Source: Eurosta solidaginis
Lineage: Eukaryota > Arthropoda > Insecta > Diptera > Tephritidae
Reading direction: 5' to 3'
Assembly (NCBI RefSeq): GCF_040869045.1
Contig: NC_090322.1
Coordinates: 195,733,477-195,797,476, forward strand
Length of the DNA stretch: 64,000 nucleotides
Positions 32,747-42,966 of this stretch are shown here, piece after piece; position 1 is the stretch's first letter; each line of letters begins with the position of its first letter. Both the position numbers and the translations under genes were made by a program. Below the pieces are notes generated by a model, which did no database searches, was not told the DNA's origin, and saw only the letters and a program-made list of their open reading frames with translations.

Positions 32747-35480
32747 GTGCCCTGTATTTTTCCACGTGATTGTCATGACGAGGCATTTCCTACCTCGTTG
32801 TTAAACAGAATTTTGCCAAATGGAGAGAAAGTGGAGCGTCACTGGTTGGTGTGGAGTGCCAGTAGCAATGCTTTTTATTGCCTACCATGTCGTCTGTTAA
32901 GCACCAATACTTTAAATCGACCTAAAATTTGTTGTCCTGGCGAATATTCGAAATTCCAGGTATGGAAGAAGCTATACGCTAAACTGGCATCACACGAAAA
33001 TACTGAAGATCACATTAAATGTTATATTCAATGGCGATCTTTACAAAACCTAATTCGAAAGGAGGCTACAATTGATACACTTATCAATGAACAGCTAATC
33101 ACTGAAACTCAAAAGTGGAAAGAAATTTTATATAGAATTTGGGACACTATTTTTTTTTTCAAAAAGCGAAAGGATGGTCATTTTTTGGGCATCTAAGATC
33201 TCATAAGCCATTATGATCCGATACTTAGAGATCATTTGGAGAAAGTTAGGATTTCACAATAGTAGCACAAACGTTTACAAGTTCACTATCTTTCCCCAGA
33301 CATTTAGAACGAGTTTATAGAAATTTGTGCAAAGCATGTGAGGGAAACTATATTAGATCAAGGCAAGAAAGCTAAGTATTTTGCTATTATCGTTGATGCT
33401 ATGCTTGATGCTAGTCACGTTGACTACGTTCATTTTGCGCTCACTCCATTTCAATTCGAAAGCAACAAATTTACAATTCCAGAACAGATTTTGGCTTTCG
33501 TGCATTGTAACCAAAAAACTGCTAAGAAAATCGCTGATCTAATTTGCCATACATGATTGAAGATTGTCGTGCACAAGGGTACGTTAACGGCGCCAATATG
33601 AAAGGAGCTTACAACGGAGCACTACGTCACATTCTCGACAAAAACTCGAATGCTGATTACTCGCCTTGTGCAACCCGCAGCTATGATAGCGTTTTCTTTT
33701 CTGGATAAAGTGTTACGCAAGCGTTGTTGTTCTATTCTAAAAAACAGGCAACGCCTTTACGGGTATTTCGTTCTTTTGTGAAAATTCTTGCCTGCTCGCA
33801 ACGCAAAAGCGTTACACTTTTACCCTGTATAAAATGGCGGTGTGGCAGTGTTTTTTTGTGAAACTCTCAATTCGCTCTTAAGTTCCACATATACTCTGTT
33901 AATATGAGTGAATTTGGTGAGTTGAAATGTTCTTTGTATGCACTATAAATGTTTACCCTTTTCTGGGGTAGGAGTAACTCTATTGTTGTTGTTGTTGTTG
34001 TAGCGATAAGGTTGCTCCCCGGAGGCTTTGAGGAGTATTATCGATGTGATGGTCCTTTGCCGGATACAGATCCGGTACGCTCCGGTACCACAGCACCATT
34101 AAGGTGTTAGCCCGACCATCTCGGGAACGATTTATGTGACCACATTAAACCTTCAGGCCATCCCCTCCCTCCCCATCCCAAGTTCCATGAGGAGCTTGGT
34201 GTCGCCAGAGCCTCGTCTGTTAGTGAAGCAGCATTCGCCGCGGATAGGTGATGTTGACAATTAGGTTTGGGGAAGCTATATATTGCGCTGGCAACCTGCA
34301 GGGTTGCGCTACACATCCCCTGGAATCTGATATTATAGTCCCCTCTTACACATACGACAGGCATACCTACCGCGGGTATATTCTGACCCCCTAACCCGAT
34401 GGGGTAGAATATTACCATTTACTTAGGCAACAATTTATTTCAGAAAAGAAAACGCTATCAATTTATGTGGTGTTGATGCTGCAGAATGTTGTACGGGTGC
34501 AATTATTTTCTTCGGCAGCACTCCACAACGATGTGACATCCTCAAAAAAAATGAACCTAGCTCTCTTCATAGTCTTTCAGCCAAAAGCCAAATTTGACTG
34601 CGCAAGCATACGGCGATGTTACCGGCATTCTCAAGTACATCAACAAGTTCGAATGTATCTTGCTGTCCTCAATTTGGTTCAAAACCCTACCATTAATGAA
34701 AGAAGCGTGGTCCTCCAAGCGAGAGACGCCACCACAGATGTTGAGGTCCGACATCTAGATGCCTTATTAGCTGATTTGAAGTTGATCCGGAACCAATGGG
34801 AAACAATTTTAAACGAATGCAAAACAGTTGCTATTCAATTGAACATCTCGCCAAAGTTTCCGGACATTCGAAAGAGAAAACCCAAAAGGCGTTCTGAAGA
34901 TAATTTAAATGAGATGATTACGGATGATTCAGAGTCTGATTTCAAAACAATACATTCTTGGTGATCGTTGATTCGGTATTCACTGGCATTACTGAACGAT
35001 TTGCAGCTATGAGAAATTTGAACGAGACGTTTTCCTTTTTGTGGCAATTTGAAGACATGGATGAAACTACGGTGCGGGCGAGCGCAGCAAAATTTGTCGA
35101 AAAATACAAGTCGGATATTTCTCTAAGCTGAGAATGTGAAATAGTTCACTTGAAACACATTTACGAAGCAAATTTTGATAAAGGTCTGTCACCATTGGAA
35201 TTGCTAAATGCCGTCTATTTTCAAAATATGTATACAATTTTCCCCCAACTTTTGTATTGGTTTACGTACCTTTTGCACTTTACCTGTCACTGTATCTAGT
35301 GCAGAACGTTCCTCCAGCGTCCTTTCAAGAATGAAAGACTTTCATAGATCGTGTTCATCTAAAGAGCGAGTTTTAGGACTCGCCACGCTTTGTGTTGCAT
35401 CCGTTTTGGCAAGACAGTTAAATTTTGATATAATTATAAAAAATTTTGCAGCGAAAAAAGCAAGTAAAGCCACTCATTGA
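32747..35480 (+). pseudogene. hAT (TTF/DUF4371/Dimer_Tnp) transposase remnant
   Basis: Pieces in several frames: 32747-33196 carries the TTF finger (LLNRILPNGEKVERHWLVWS, FYCLPCRLL) and a helical stretch. 33338-33556 carries the first catalytic strand (KYFAIIVDAMLDASHVDYV). 34467-34964 carries the helical insertion. 35208-35480 carries the C-terminal dimerisation block (VSSAERSSSVLSRMKDFHRS). Stops and frame changes at about 33196, 33556 and 34964, and the retroposon at 33981-34405, inactivate it. ZMYM1-like host proteins share this layout, but the lesions and terminal repeats favour a transposon. Confidence 0.78.
33981..34405 (-). mobile_element. Short (CAA)n-tailed retroposon, copy H
   Basis: A nearly full-length inverted copy, from GTTGTTGTTGTTGTTGTAGC through GGATACAGATCCGGTACGC to CCTAACCCGATGGGG. 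It interrupts the hAT transposase remnant, so it is younger than that insertion. Confidence 0.85.
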
Positions 35481-35849
35481 TATCCGAGCATTCTATATTG
35501 AATAATTAAAATGTATAATCATCATTAAATTTATCAGAAATGTATGAAAATGTTACCAAATAACTAGAAAAGATTATTTGAAATAATATGTGGCTGTTAA
35601 AAGAGAATTTTATTTCTACGTTACAATAAAATAAAACAAATAGTAAATATTCTGTGTTTTTTATTGTCAGCTCTTAGCCAAAAATCATTTAGTTGATGTG
35701 GCAAAAATTTTTTTTGATGTAATCCATCAATAATGATTTATGAATGAAACGTCATTAGTTCACGTTAATCAAATGTATTAGTGGATTTTTTATAGGGGGC
35801 CCGTCAATTTTTTTAGTCCCGGGCCCGGATTTTCTCTACGGCCCTGGTT

Positions 35850-36960
35850 CGAAGACGCCAGTCTCCGGACCCAGAGCCAAAATATCAGTACCTCTAAAAG
35901 CACATACGAGCAGCTTTCAAGCGGAAGTATTCGCCATATGTTGGTGCGCTAAGCTGAACCTTCAGCGCTGATACTCCAATGAAACAATTGTCATACTCCG
36001 ACAGACAGTCAGGTCCCACTAAAGGCAATTGGGGCGTTCGAAATAAAGTCAGCACTGGTCCTTGGGTGCACAACGTAGTACTGTTGCACTGGGTCCCAGG
36101 CCACAGGGGAGTACAGGGTAATGAGCAGGTGGACTCTAGTGTTTAGCTTGTTGCGTCCCTCCCACAAATTATCATCCTCCCAGCAGATCCATGCAGCAGG
36201 TCTGTGCCATACTCTCCTCCTCCGGGAAGGTATCGAACCCAATCCGTGTCCTTCTCCTGACCCCGGTCATGAGAAATGGTTTTGCTGCGTTTGCCGGAAT
36301 AGAATATTTTTAGGACGGTCATACTCTTGTCAGTGTGTCATGTGCAAGGGATGTTTGCATCGGACAGGTTGCTCTGGGCTTGATCCCAAAACCCGACGTC
36401 CTCGTAACTTTTACAAATCTGTTGTATCTTCTTGTTGTTCACGCCCTCATTACATTATGAGAAAATACGGCACCTGAGAACACAGCCGTATGAAGCTGAA
36501 AAACACAAGCAGGTCCTGAGTGAACTCCGCAAACAGGCGTTGGACCTCTTTGCCAGGAATTGCCCGGTGAATCCTGTACTCAAAGAAAAAAACTAGCAGA
36601 GTAGGAACGCACTCTCCCTAAGGAAACGGGAGAAGAACACTGGAGCAATACGCCAGGTTTGAGACAATCTGAGTTACTGTTAGGAAGTTATAGCACAAGC
36701 GCTACAGGGCAATAATAGACCTATCGAAAGATAACCGAAGAATCCCAAGAGGTATTCTTACAGGGCATTATAGACTGAGCAGCCGTATGCAGAAAGTGGG
36801 CATACCATCGAATAACACATGCCGATTTTGTGATCGATCAGCAGACGGCGGACCATATTCTCCAAGAAAACGAAGCAATCTCAATACGTAGGGCTAAGTT
36901 TATGGGCTCACCATGGCCAGTGTATTCCCACATTTAATCCCTCAAGCCATCCCCTTGTGG
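35850..36960 (+). mobile_element. RNase H-bearing LINE fragment, split by another LINE
   Basis: 35850-36130 reads in broken frame as an RNase H domain and ends LLHWVPGHRGVQGNEQVD, the HRG-x-x-GNE motif. The continuation (AGTHSPKETGEEHWSN, then CRFCDRSADGG) appears after about 36597. The intervening 36140-36597 is a different LINE. At its upstream edge the fragment abuts the hAT end at 35846. Confidence 0.7.
36140..36597 (+). mobile_element. Internally deleted Jockey-type LINE nested in an RNase H LINE
   Basis: 36150-36440 is the N-terminal LINE segment (LLLREGIEPNPCP, then WFCCVCRNRIFLGRSYSCQC and CSGLDPKTRRPRNFYKS). It is joined directly at about 36446 to the C-terminal end of the same family (HYEKIRHLRTQPYEAEKHKQ, cf. 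53730-53760 -). The whole endonuclease and RT are missing. It interrupts the surrounding RNase H frame. Confidence 0.75.
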
Positions 36961-37260
36961 GTAAGGTGTTGATGTCCTCTCTTAACGCAATGTAATGGCA
37001 ACGGCGACGCAGGGAAAATAATAAAAATCCTATAAATCTACTGATCATAATTAATTAATCCCTCCCTTTCTATGCAGTTGTATGCATACATACATATGGG
37101 TTTTGTTCTCCAAACGCTATTTAAAGAAATCAATTGGTATTTACATGAACTTCGAACTCTTTGGTATTTGCCTTCTTCAGTTGATTATCAACAAAAGCAT
37201 GACAAATTATCACTAACAAATTCATACATGTTGTATATATATTTAATATGGTATACAATT
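36961..37260. other. No gene recognised
   Basis: AT-rich spacer between the LINE remnants and the Scs-alpha pseudogene. It may include residual intron sequence of that pseudogene on the - strand, since a GTAAGT donor is at 37267. Confidence 0.35.
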
Positions 37261-37267
37261 TACTTAC

Positions 37268-37756
37268 CCTTTCTGGTGCGATGATCCTGGACAATCGGGC
37301 CTGACTAGACGAGATTTATTTTGCTTTAACATAGCGTGCTTAACGCGAACCATATCATGTTAGGGCACAATTTCGATTATGCAACCAATCAAAGGAATGT
37401 CGTGCTTGTAATATTGCTATGATAGCAGCAGCAGCTCCCAATGGCGGCACATAAACAACAGTTGCATTTTTTGCTTCGGCTACCTATTCAATTTTAATTC
37501 AAATTACAATATCTACTATTGCAATTTTTAATCAATACAAATCAATATAAATTACCGAAGCAAATACTGGTAAACCAAGATGCGTAGTTCCACCCTTTTT
37601 TGGGTAAATACATCCAACCAATTTTGTACCGTATTCCAAAGCATGTTGGTTGTGGAAAGTACCTTGTTTACCGGTAAATCCTTGGCAAATGACACGTGAA
37701 TATGCATTTAATTGTAGGTTTCTTGTTGTTTTGGCATATCCTGAGCTGAATCGCAC
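37268..37756 (-). pseudogene. Scsalpha1: Succinyl-CoA ligase alpha fragment, two exons with intron
   Basis: Succinyl-CoA synthetase alpha is a mitochondrial TCA-cycle enzyme. The upstream exon 37756-37556 reads [20 protein letters not shown], then [20 protein letters not shown] and [15 protein letters not shown], the CoA-binding region. A 72-nt GT-AG intron (37484-37555) follows. The next exon, 37483-37268, continues VAEAKNATVVYVPPLGAAAA and then [19 protein letters not shown]. Lesions: a TAA replaces the Gln codon before HDMV, and single-base losses occur near 37400 and 37285. The last two-thirds of the protein is absent. The retained intron shows a DNA-level duplicate, not a processed copy. 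The symbol follows the Drosophila parent gene family. Confidence 0.85.
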
Positions 37757-37852
37757 CCCGGCAGAGATGATATATATTAGAATAATATAACATTTTTTTT
37801 ATTATTTAAAAATACACATACGTATGAATGAAAAGCAGAGAGTAAATAATGT

Positions 37853-37930
37853 TGCTTTGGTTGTAGCGATAAGGGCACTCCCCGGGAGCGATTTAGTATG
37901 ACCACCTGAAACCTTCTAGGCCATCCCTTC
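37853..37930 (-). mobile_element. Short retroposon, partial copy I
   Basis: A TTGTAGCGATAAGGGCACTC block is joined to GGGAGCGATTTAGTATGACC and AGGCCATCCC, with an internal deletion of more than 80 bp relative to copy H. Confidence 0.65.
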
Positions 37931-37989
37931 GATTCTATACAACTTTCAGATTCTAAAAACGGATCTCGACACGCGTCTTTTGATACCAC

Positions 37990-39960
37990 GTTTGTTTAGG
38001 TTGTGCACTGTCTTGAAAACGTTACCTTTTTTAGTTTTGGAAATCGAATCTTCCAATTCCAATTGGTGGCAAGAGGACTTGGCTGCCTCTAGTTAATGCG
38101 CCAGGTTAATTTAGAAGTGCCTAAACAGCTAACACACGTCACACCTAAAAGCCCGTAGCACAAGCACTTTTTTAGTTTAATTACCACAATTTTGTGGTAT
38201 TAAGATGACGCTGTCATTTCGATGACAGCAAGACACGTCGATAGGTTAGTGGAGAGCGAAAAAGCTTTGAATGTGTGGGTGAACTAGTTACCTCCGTCTT
38301 GTAGGGCAGTTATGAAAAATGGCGTACATGCACAAAACCCGCTCAAATATCACTTGGTTGCATTGAATTAAAGCCACTTCAAAATATCTACACACAAATT
38401 TAACTATTGTCCGTAATGACCAGTTTTTTTTCGATATATAAATGATAATAAAGCACAAAGAAGTTAACTGGAAAAGTATTCTTATTGAAATTTTCTTAAA
38501 AATTTTATAATAAAAAAAGCAAATGACAAAGATTTTAACATCCCTGTTCCGAAAATTGTCATCGTTCTAAAGAAGTGTTGCCAATGTAGCATATAAAAGG
38601 CTTGCAGGAAAAAGTACTAATCTACATTTGAACGTCCTCAATTGTTGATTAAACAATTGAAAGATATATATTATAAAAGCTCTTACGTTCCTTCATATAT
38701 TCTTCCTAGCGGTTTATGGTCAAATACTGTATAGATAATGGTTTGTGAGTTTCCAAATTGCAACAGCAATATACTATTTTTATCTATTTTCTAAGAAAAA
38801 TATTCTTCTAAACACAATAGTTTGTAATTACAGTCTTTTAAAGTAGGCTCTATAGGTAGTTGTAGCTTTGTTGATAACAAAGAAAATTAACTTTGAATAC
38901 CAATCTGCTCAAGTAAGATAGAATTCAACCTACAAATGCCATGCAAATAGGCTGAGATACTAATGGTCCTTCTCAATCACTCGGGTCCTATATTTATATT
39001 CCGTCAAACACTGTCGAAACATCAGCTGTAAAAACTGTAATCCGATGGAGCCAGTCAATCTCTTTGTCGGGAGGGAAATTAATAACCTCTGAAGAGTTTC
39101 TCCCAATGAAACATTTTTTTTTCGTGGCACATATGAAGGAAAACTGGGAAGGTGACTCAGGTGAATAGAAAACGCCTGAATCGCTGTAGGACGATGCCAT
39201 GGAATTAGACATATATTTATCGGAATTAGGAAGCTCCAACGAAATCGCCGATAGACCTGTGTACTTTGATGTATTTAAATTTAAACGACTTAAACTCAAG
39301 TATCTGTTTTTGTTATATTATCGGCAAAAAATATCCACAATTTACTCTATTTGGTCAATGCACAATGTGTTCAATTACAATATCCATTTTACTACAATAG
39401 CAAAATAAGTAGGACATATAGAACCATTTTGACATATAGAAAGAAAGCAACAGATTGTCTTTGCGAAGTTTAAAGAGAAACTGAAAAGAAAGAAACATTT
39501 ACTGGCATATTTCGATGATTTAAGTCAACTGCAGTTTCACCGTGTGATTCGCGGTTCGAATATCAGTAAAGCCTTTGATAACATTCGAAATTGACTGATG
39601 ATGATTATGTGGCGGTTTTCGAAATGTTAAAATCGCAGTATGCCAGTAAATTTTTCTTTCTTTTCAAAAATAATGATGGAATATTCAATTATTATAAGCC
39701 GGTGTTAGGCTCATGAATTCGTAAATATTAAACTACTTGAATAATTAGAAGGGGCTATTATTTCTATTGATAAATTTTACGCCTTTATTTGCACCCACCT
39801 CCTAAATTGATTTAACATATCCGATGGCAATGAAAGTATACAAAAACAAGAACCCTGGGGAAAAAGTATTTAGTTTACATTCATTAAAGATTGGGAATGG
39901 TTCCTACATTCCCACTCTATATTGAATTATATTTTACCATTCAATAACACACACACTTTA
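37990..39960. other. No gene recognised
   Basis: AT-rich. It contains a perfect short palindrome, TTACCACAATTTTGTGGTA, at about 38181-38199. No frame with a recognisable domain is present. Confidence 0.35.
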
Positions 39961-39984
39961 GATTTGAGTTAAGGTATTTTGAGC

Positions 39985-41600
39985 CATTCAGGAATGGAGA
40001 TCTATAATATGCATACTCAATTTATTCAATCTATTTACAGCTCTGCTAGACGATATACCTAGTTTATGCATGTGGCTCATTAGCCTGCAGTGACCTGTGA
40101 GTATGCCTGTTAAAATTCTAAGGCTGCTTTGTGGGAGGTTAATCATGGCTCTATATCGCTTTGGGTTGTACCCCTCTATCCTGGACTTTCGCGCCAGTGT
40201 TGTTTTCAGAGGCACGCTTCTTTTTGCCCTCTTCCCTTATTGTGTGTGACCCTAACGGCATGATGGGCTCGGATCCCATTGGCTTTTCAGCCGCCGCCAA
40301 CCTGGCAAGCTCGTTACCATCATGTCCTCTGTGTCCAGGTACCAAAGCTAAACGGATGGTTTTATTGGCCTCTAGACTGTTTAACCTGTCTACGCACTCA
40401 AGGACTGTTGATGATTTAATCTCCACTGAAGATAATGCCTTGAGCGCAGCCTGACTTGTCACTGAGTATAGCGATTCTCTCGTTTATATATCCCCGCTAT
40501 AAGTTTATCTGTGCACATTGGCTTATGGCGAAAACTTCGGCTTAGAAGATGCTCGGATATTTTCCGAGTGGAAGGAACATTTTAGTTCGGAGGCCGAAGA
40601 TCCCCGCTCCTATGCCCTTTGGTGTCTTGGAGCCATCGGTGTACCAACTTATAGTGGTTCCTGGTGAAGTGCTTCAATTCCCACGTACACTTGTTCCCCA
40701 GCTCTATTTTGAAGCACTTCTCAAACTCAATTAGCTTTCTCGTGTCATCACTGGGAAGTTGGATGAGTGGAATCTGCTCCTTCAGCTTCTCTATGTTCCG
40801 TGACTATATAACTTTGCCTCTTCCACATCCCTCTTTAGGTATGTTTACTAAAGTACTCCTGGCTGCCTGCTCAATTATTATGTGTAGCGGCGTTAATTTA
40901 AGCAGCACCTCTATTACCGCCGTCGGGCATGTTCGCATGGCCCCCATAATGCAGACACATGCCAAGCGTTGAAGCTTCGCGAGTAACTTTTGTACGGTCA
41001 CCATGGTTGTCCTTGATGCCCACGCAACTGCTCCATACACTATGATAGAGCTAACTATAGTAGTGTACATCCATTTTAGGATCTTTGGGCTGCATCCCCA
41101 GGATCTTCCTGCAATACGTCTGCACACCATTATTGCTCTTGTGGCCTTTGATATGGTGTTGTCGACGCGCTGCCTCCATAAGAGCTTAGAGTCGAACGTG
41201 ACTCCCAAGTATTTCATCTCGGCCGTGTGTTCCAATTGTACTCCATCCGTTCTGGTGAAGAGCACAAAGGCTGTCTTGTTAGGGTTGATACTTAGCCCTA
41301 CCTCAGTACACCATTCTTTCGTTAACCTCAATGCCCTTTGCATTATGTCGCAAGGGGTGCTCTCAAATCTGCCTCTTCCAATTATAACAATATCATCCGC
41401 GTACCCCTGACATCGGATTCCATTTTCTGAGAGCCTATGTAGAAGTTCATCTACTACCAGGCTCCACAGCAGGGGTGACAGGATGCCCCCTTATGGACAT
41501 CCCTTCGTTGTCTTGATCTCTACTGTACCAGTAGGCCTGCCTGTCCTATATGCATGCTGATCGCGATGTAGTGGTATTCAATCTTCTCCATTGCTTTCAG
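39985..41600 (-). mobile_element. RNase H-bearing LINE (I/LOA/R1-like), RT to C-terminus
   Basis: Reading on the - strand: the RT palm with GRPTGTVEIKTTKGCP and CQGYADDIVI (about 41400-41520, with stops), then 41343-40804 with AEMKYLGVTFDSKLLW and the thumb. Next comes an RNase H start (WYTDGSKTPKGIGAG, about 40630) and finally 40462-40151 with LALVPGHRGHDGNELARLAA. Several frame changes make it inactive. The 3' end lies near 39985. Confidence 0.8.
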
Positions 41601-41619
41601 AGCAAAGGATGTCAGATGC

Positions 41620-41816
41620 TGCAGTGACCAGCCAACTTTAATTTGCGGCTTACATTTAGCTCTCGACAAAAGAACCCCACCAACCTTTCCGTCCATATTC
41701 GACCCATCCGTGAAAAAATAAACCGGTCCCCTTCCCCGGATGAGTCCTCTTCCCCATTCCTCTCCCGAGGAATGACTGGGGTGAAGGTTGCTCAGGGAGC
41801 AGTTATCGGCATACAA
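41620..41816 (-). mobile_element. Extra RNase H start fragment joined in front of the RT
   Basis: The frame reads VYFFTDGSNMDGKVGG, a LINE RNase H start motif. In the adjacent frame it continues FFCRELNVSRKLKLAGH. It lies upstream of RT sequence, although RNase H normally follows RT, so two fragments have been joined or rearranged. Confidence 0.55.
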
Positions 41817-41959
41817 TAGTCCGTCCTGTCAGGGATAAAGTCGAAGGCTAGCAGTGGATCTCCTAGTAAATAATAAACAATTTTTTAAGAATTTTGGAAA
41901 TTAGTGCTTCTAATTTATTACTAGTTTCTTTTCGGGCATATATCATCTCTTTAGCCTCA

Positions 41960-42480
41960 TTCTTATGGCTCTTCGCTTTCTCTATCTTTTTATCTCCCTC
42001 CCTGTCATTCTCCTTCCCTTGGTCTCCCCCTCTCCCTCCGCCTTTCCTCTCCTATCCCTTTCTTTTCCTTCTTCGCTCCCCTTTTCCTTTTTCTTCGCCT
42101 TCTTTTCCTTTACATTTTCCCTCCCCTTCCCATTCTCCTTTTCCGTTCCGTTTTTCATTTCCTTTCCTTCCCCTTGTTTTCGTTTCCTTTTACTTCCTCT
42201 TTTTCTTCTCTCTTTCCTTCCCCATTTTCCTTTTCGTTTTCCTTTCCTTCCCCCTTTTCCTTTTCTTCTCCTTTACCTCTCCATCACCCTCTTCTTTTCT
42301 TCCATCTTTTTATCCCTCTCTTTCTCAGCCTCTCGTTCGCCCTCCCGATATCTTACTGTTCTTCATTTCCTTTTCCCTATACTTTTTAATTTTCGTTTCC
42401 CTTCCCTTTTTCTTCTCCTATGCCTTCTTCCTCTCCCTATTCCTATGCTTTTTCTACCCTTATCTGTATTCTTGTATCTA
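41960..42480. repeat. Pyrimidine-rich low-complexity tract
   Basis: About 500 bp of almost pure C/T on the + strand (TTTTCCTTTTCCC-like). It creates long spurious Phe/Ser/Leu/Pro frames in two registers. It is not coding. Confidence 0.9.
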
Positions 42481-42573
42481 TTCTTATTCGTAGGAATGGT
42501 CCCTCCCAAGAAGTGGGTTTACCTCAAGTGGTATACATCACTCTTTATCACTACTATATATATATTATACTAG

Positions 42574-42660
42574 CCTTTACCCGCGGACTCGTCCGCAAGG
42601 AGAACATAAAATATATGTGGGATTTCCGAGTCTCAAGCACTAAAACTGATAGTTCTTTTA
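42574..42660. repeat. Repeat terminus (CTAGCCTTTACCCGCGG type)
   Basis: ACTAGCCTTTACCCGCGGAC followed by TCGTCCGC matches the 5' terminus of a repeat class common in insect genomes. A related start occurs at about 61346 (ACTAGAAGACCCGGCAGACG). Only the end is present. Confidence 0.4.
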
Positions 42661-42951
42661 TTTAAACACATATAATGATCGTTTATTGAGTTCTGTTAAT
42701 TACATAGAATCTCTTATAGTTATTATGTGTACGCTTAGGTGTAACTTATAAATTTGCCCGCACTACGCACTTATTCTAGGCTATTTAGTACCACGTCCGT
42801 TTGAGTTTAAAGTCGCGCAATCAGTGTCGTTTTCGTTCGGTTCTCTTTTGTCCAGTCGCTAGTGTTTCGTCCTTTGCCAATTTGTTCCCAAGTTAACAGG
42901 GTTGCTATCGGATGCAACCTAAAGACATGTTCCCGTGGTCATGTTCCCACA
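42590..42951 (-). mobile_element. Candidate 3' LTR of the gypsy element
   Basis: It starts TGTGGGAACATGACC directly after the integrase stop and a polypurine-like tract. It holds two AATAAA motifs on the element strand (near 42683 and 42660). The distal border is unclear because no second LTR is available for comparison. Confidence 0.4.
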
Positions 42952-42966
42952 TTCGGCCATCCTGAC

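Larger units (their letters stand above)
32347..35846 (+). mobile_element. hAT element of ZMYM1 type, broken
   Basis: The element contains a TTF-type zinc finger, a DUF4371-like RNase H segment and a C-terminal hAT dimerisation region in order. The proposed ends are CAGGGCACGATATTTCTC (left) and, inverted at the right, CAGGGCCGTAGAGAAAATCC. Both are followed by GGGCCC-rich subterminal blocks. A clear 8-bp duplication is not visible, so the exact borders are tentative. A short retroposon (copy H) sits in the middle. Confidence 0.7.

Noticed and set aside
32747..33196. Host ZMYM1-like gene
   Set aside because: Stops, frame changes, an inserted retroposon and terminal repeats point to a decayed hAT transposon.
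40161..41410. Long + strand frames (97 and 135 residues)
   Set aside because: They are antisense to the LINE RT and RNase H frames, which have clear family motifs.
41894..42573. Frames of about 200 residues rich in Ser/Phe/Pro/Leu
   Set aside because: They arise from the C/T-only tract, occur in two registers and show no codon structure.
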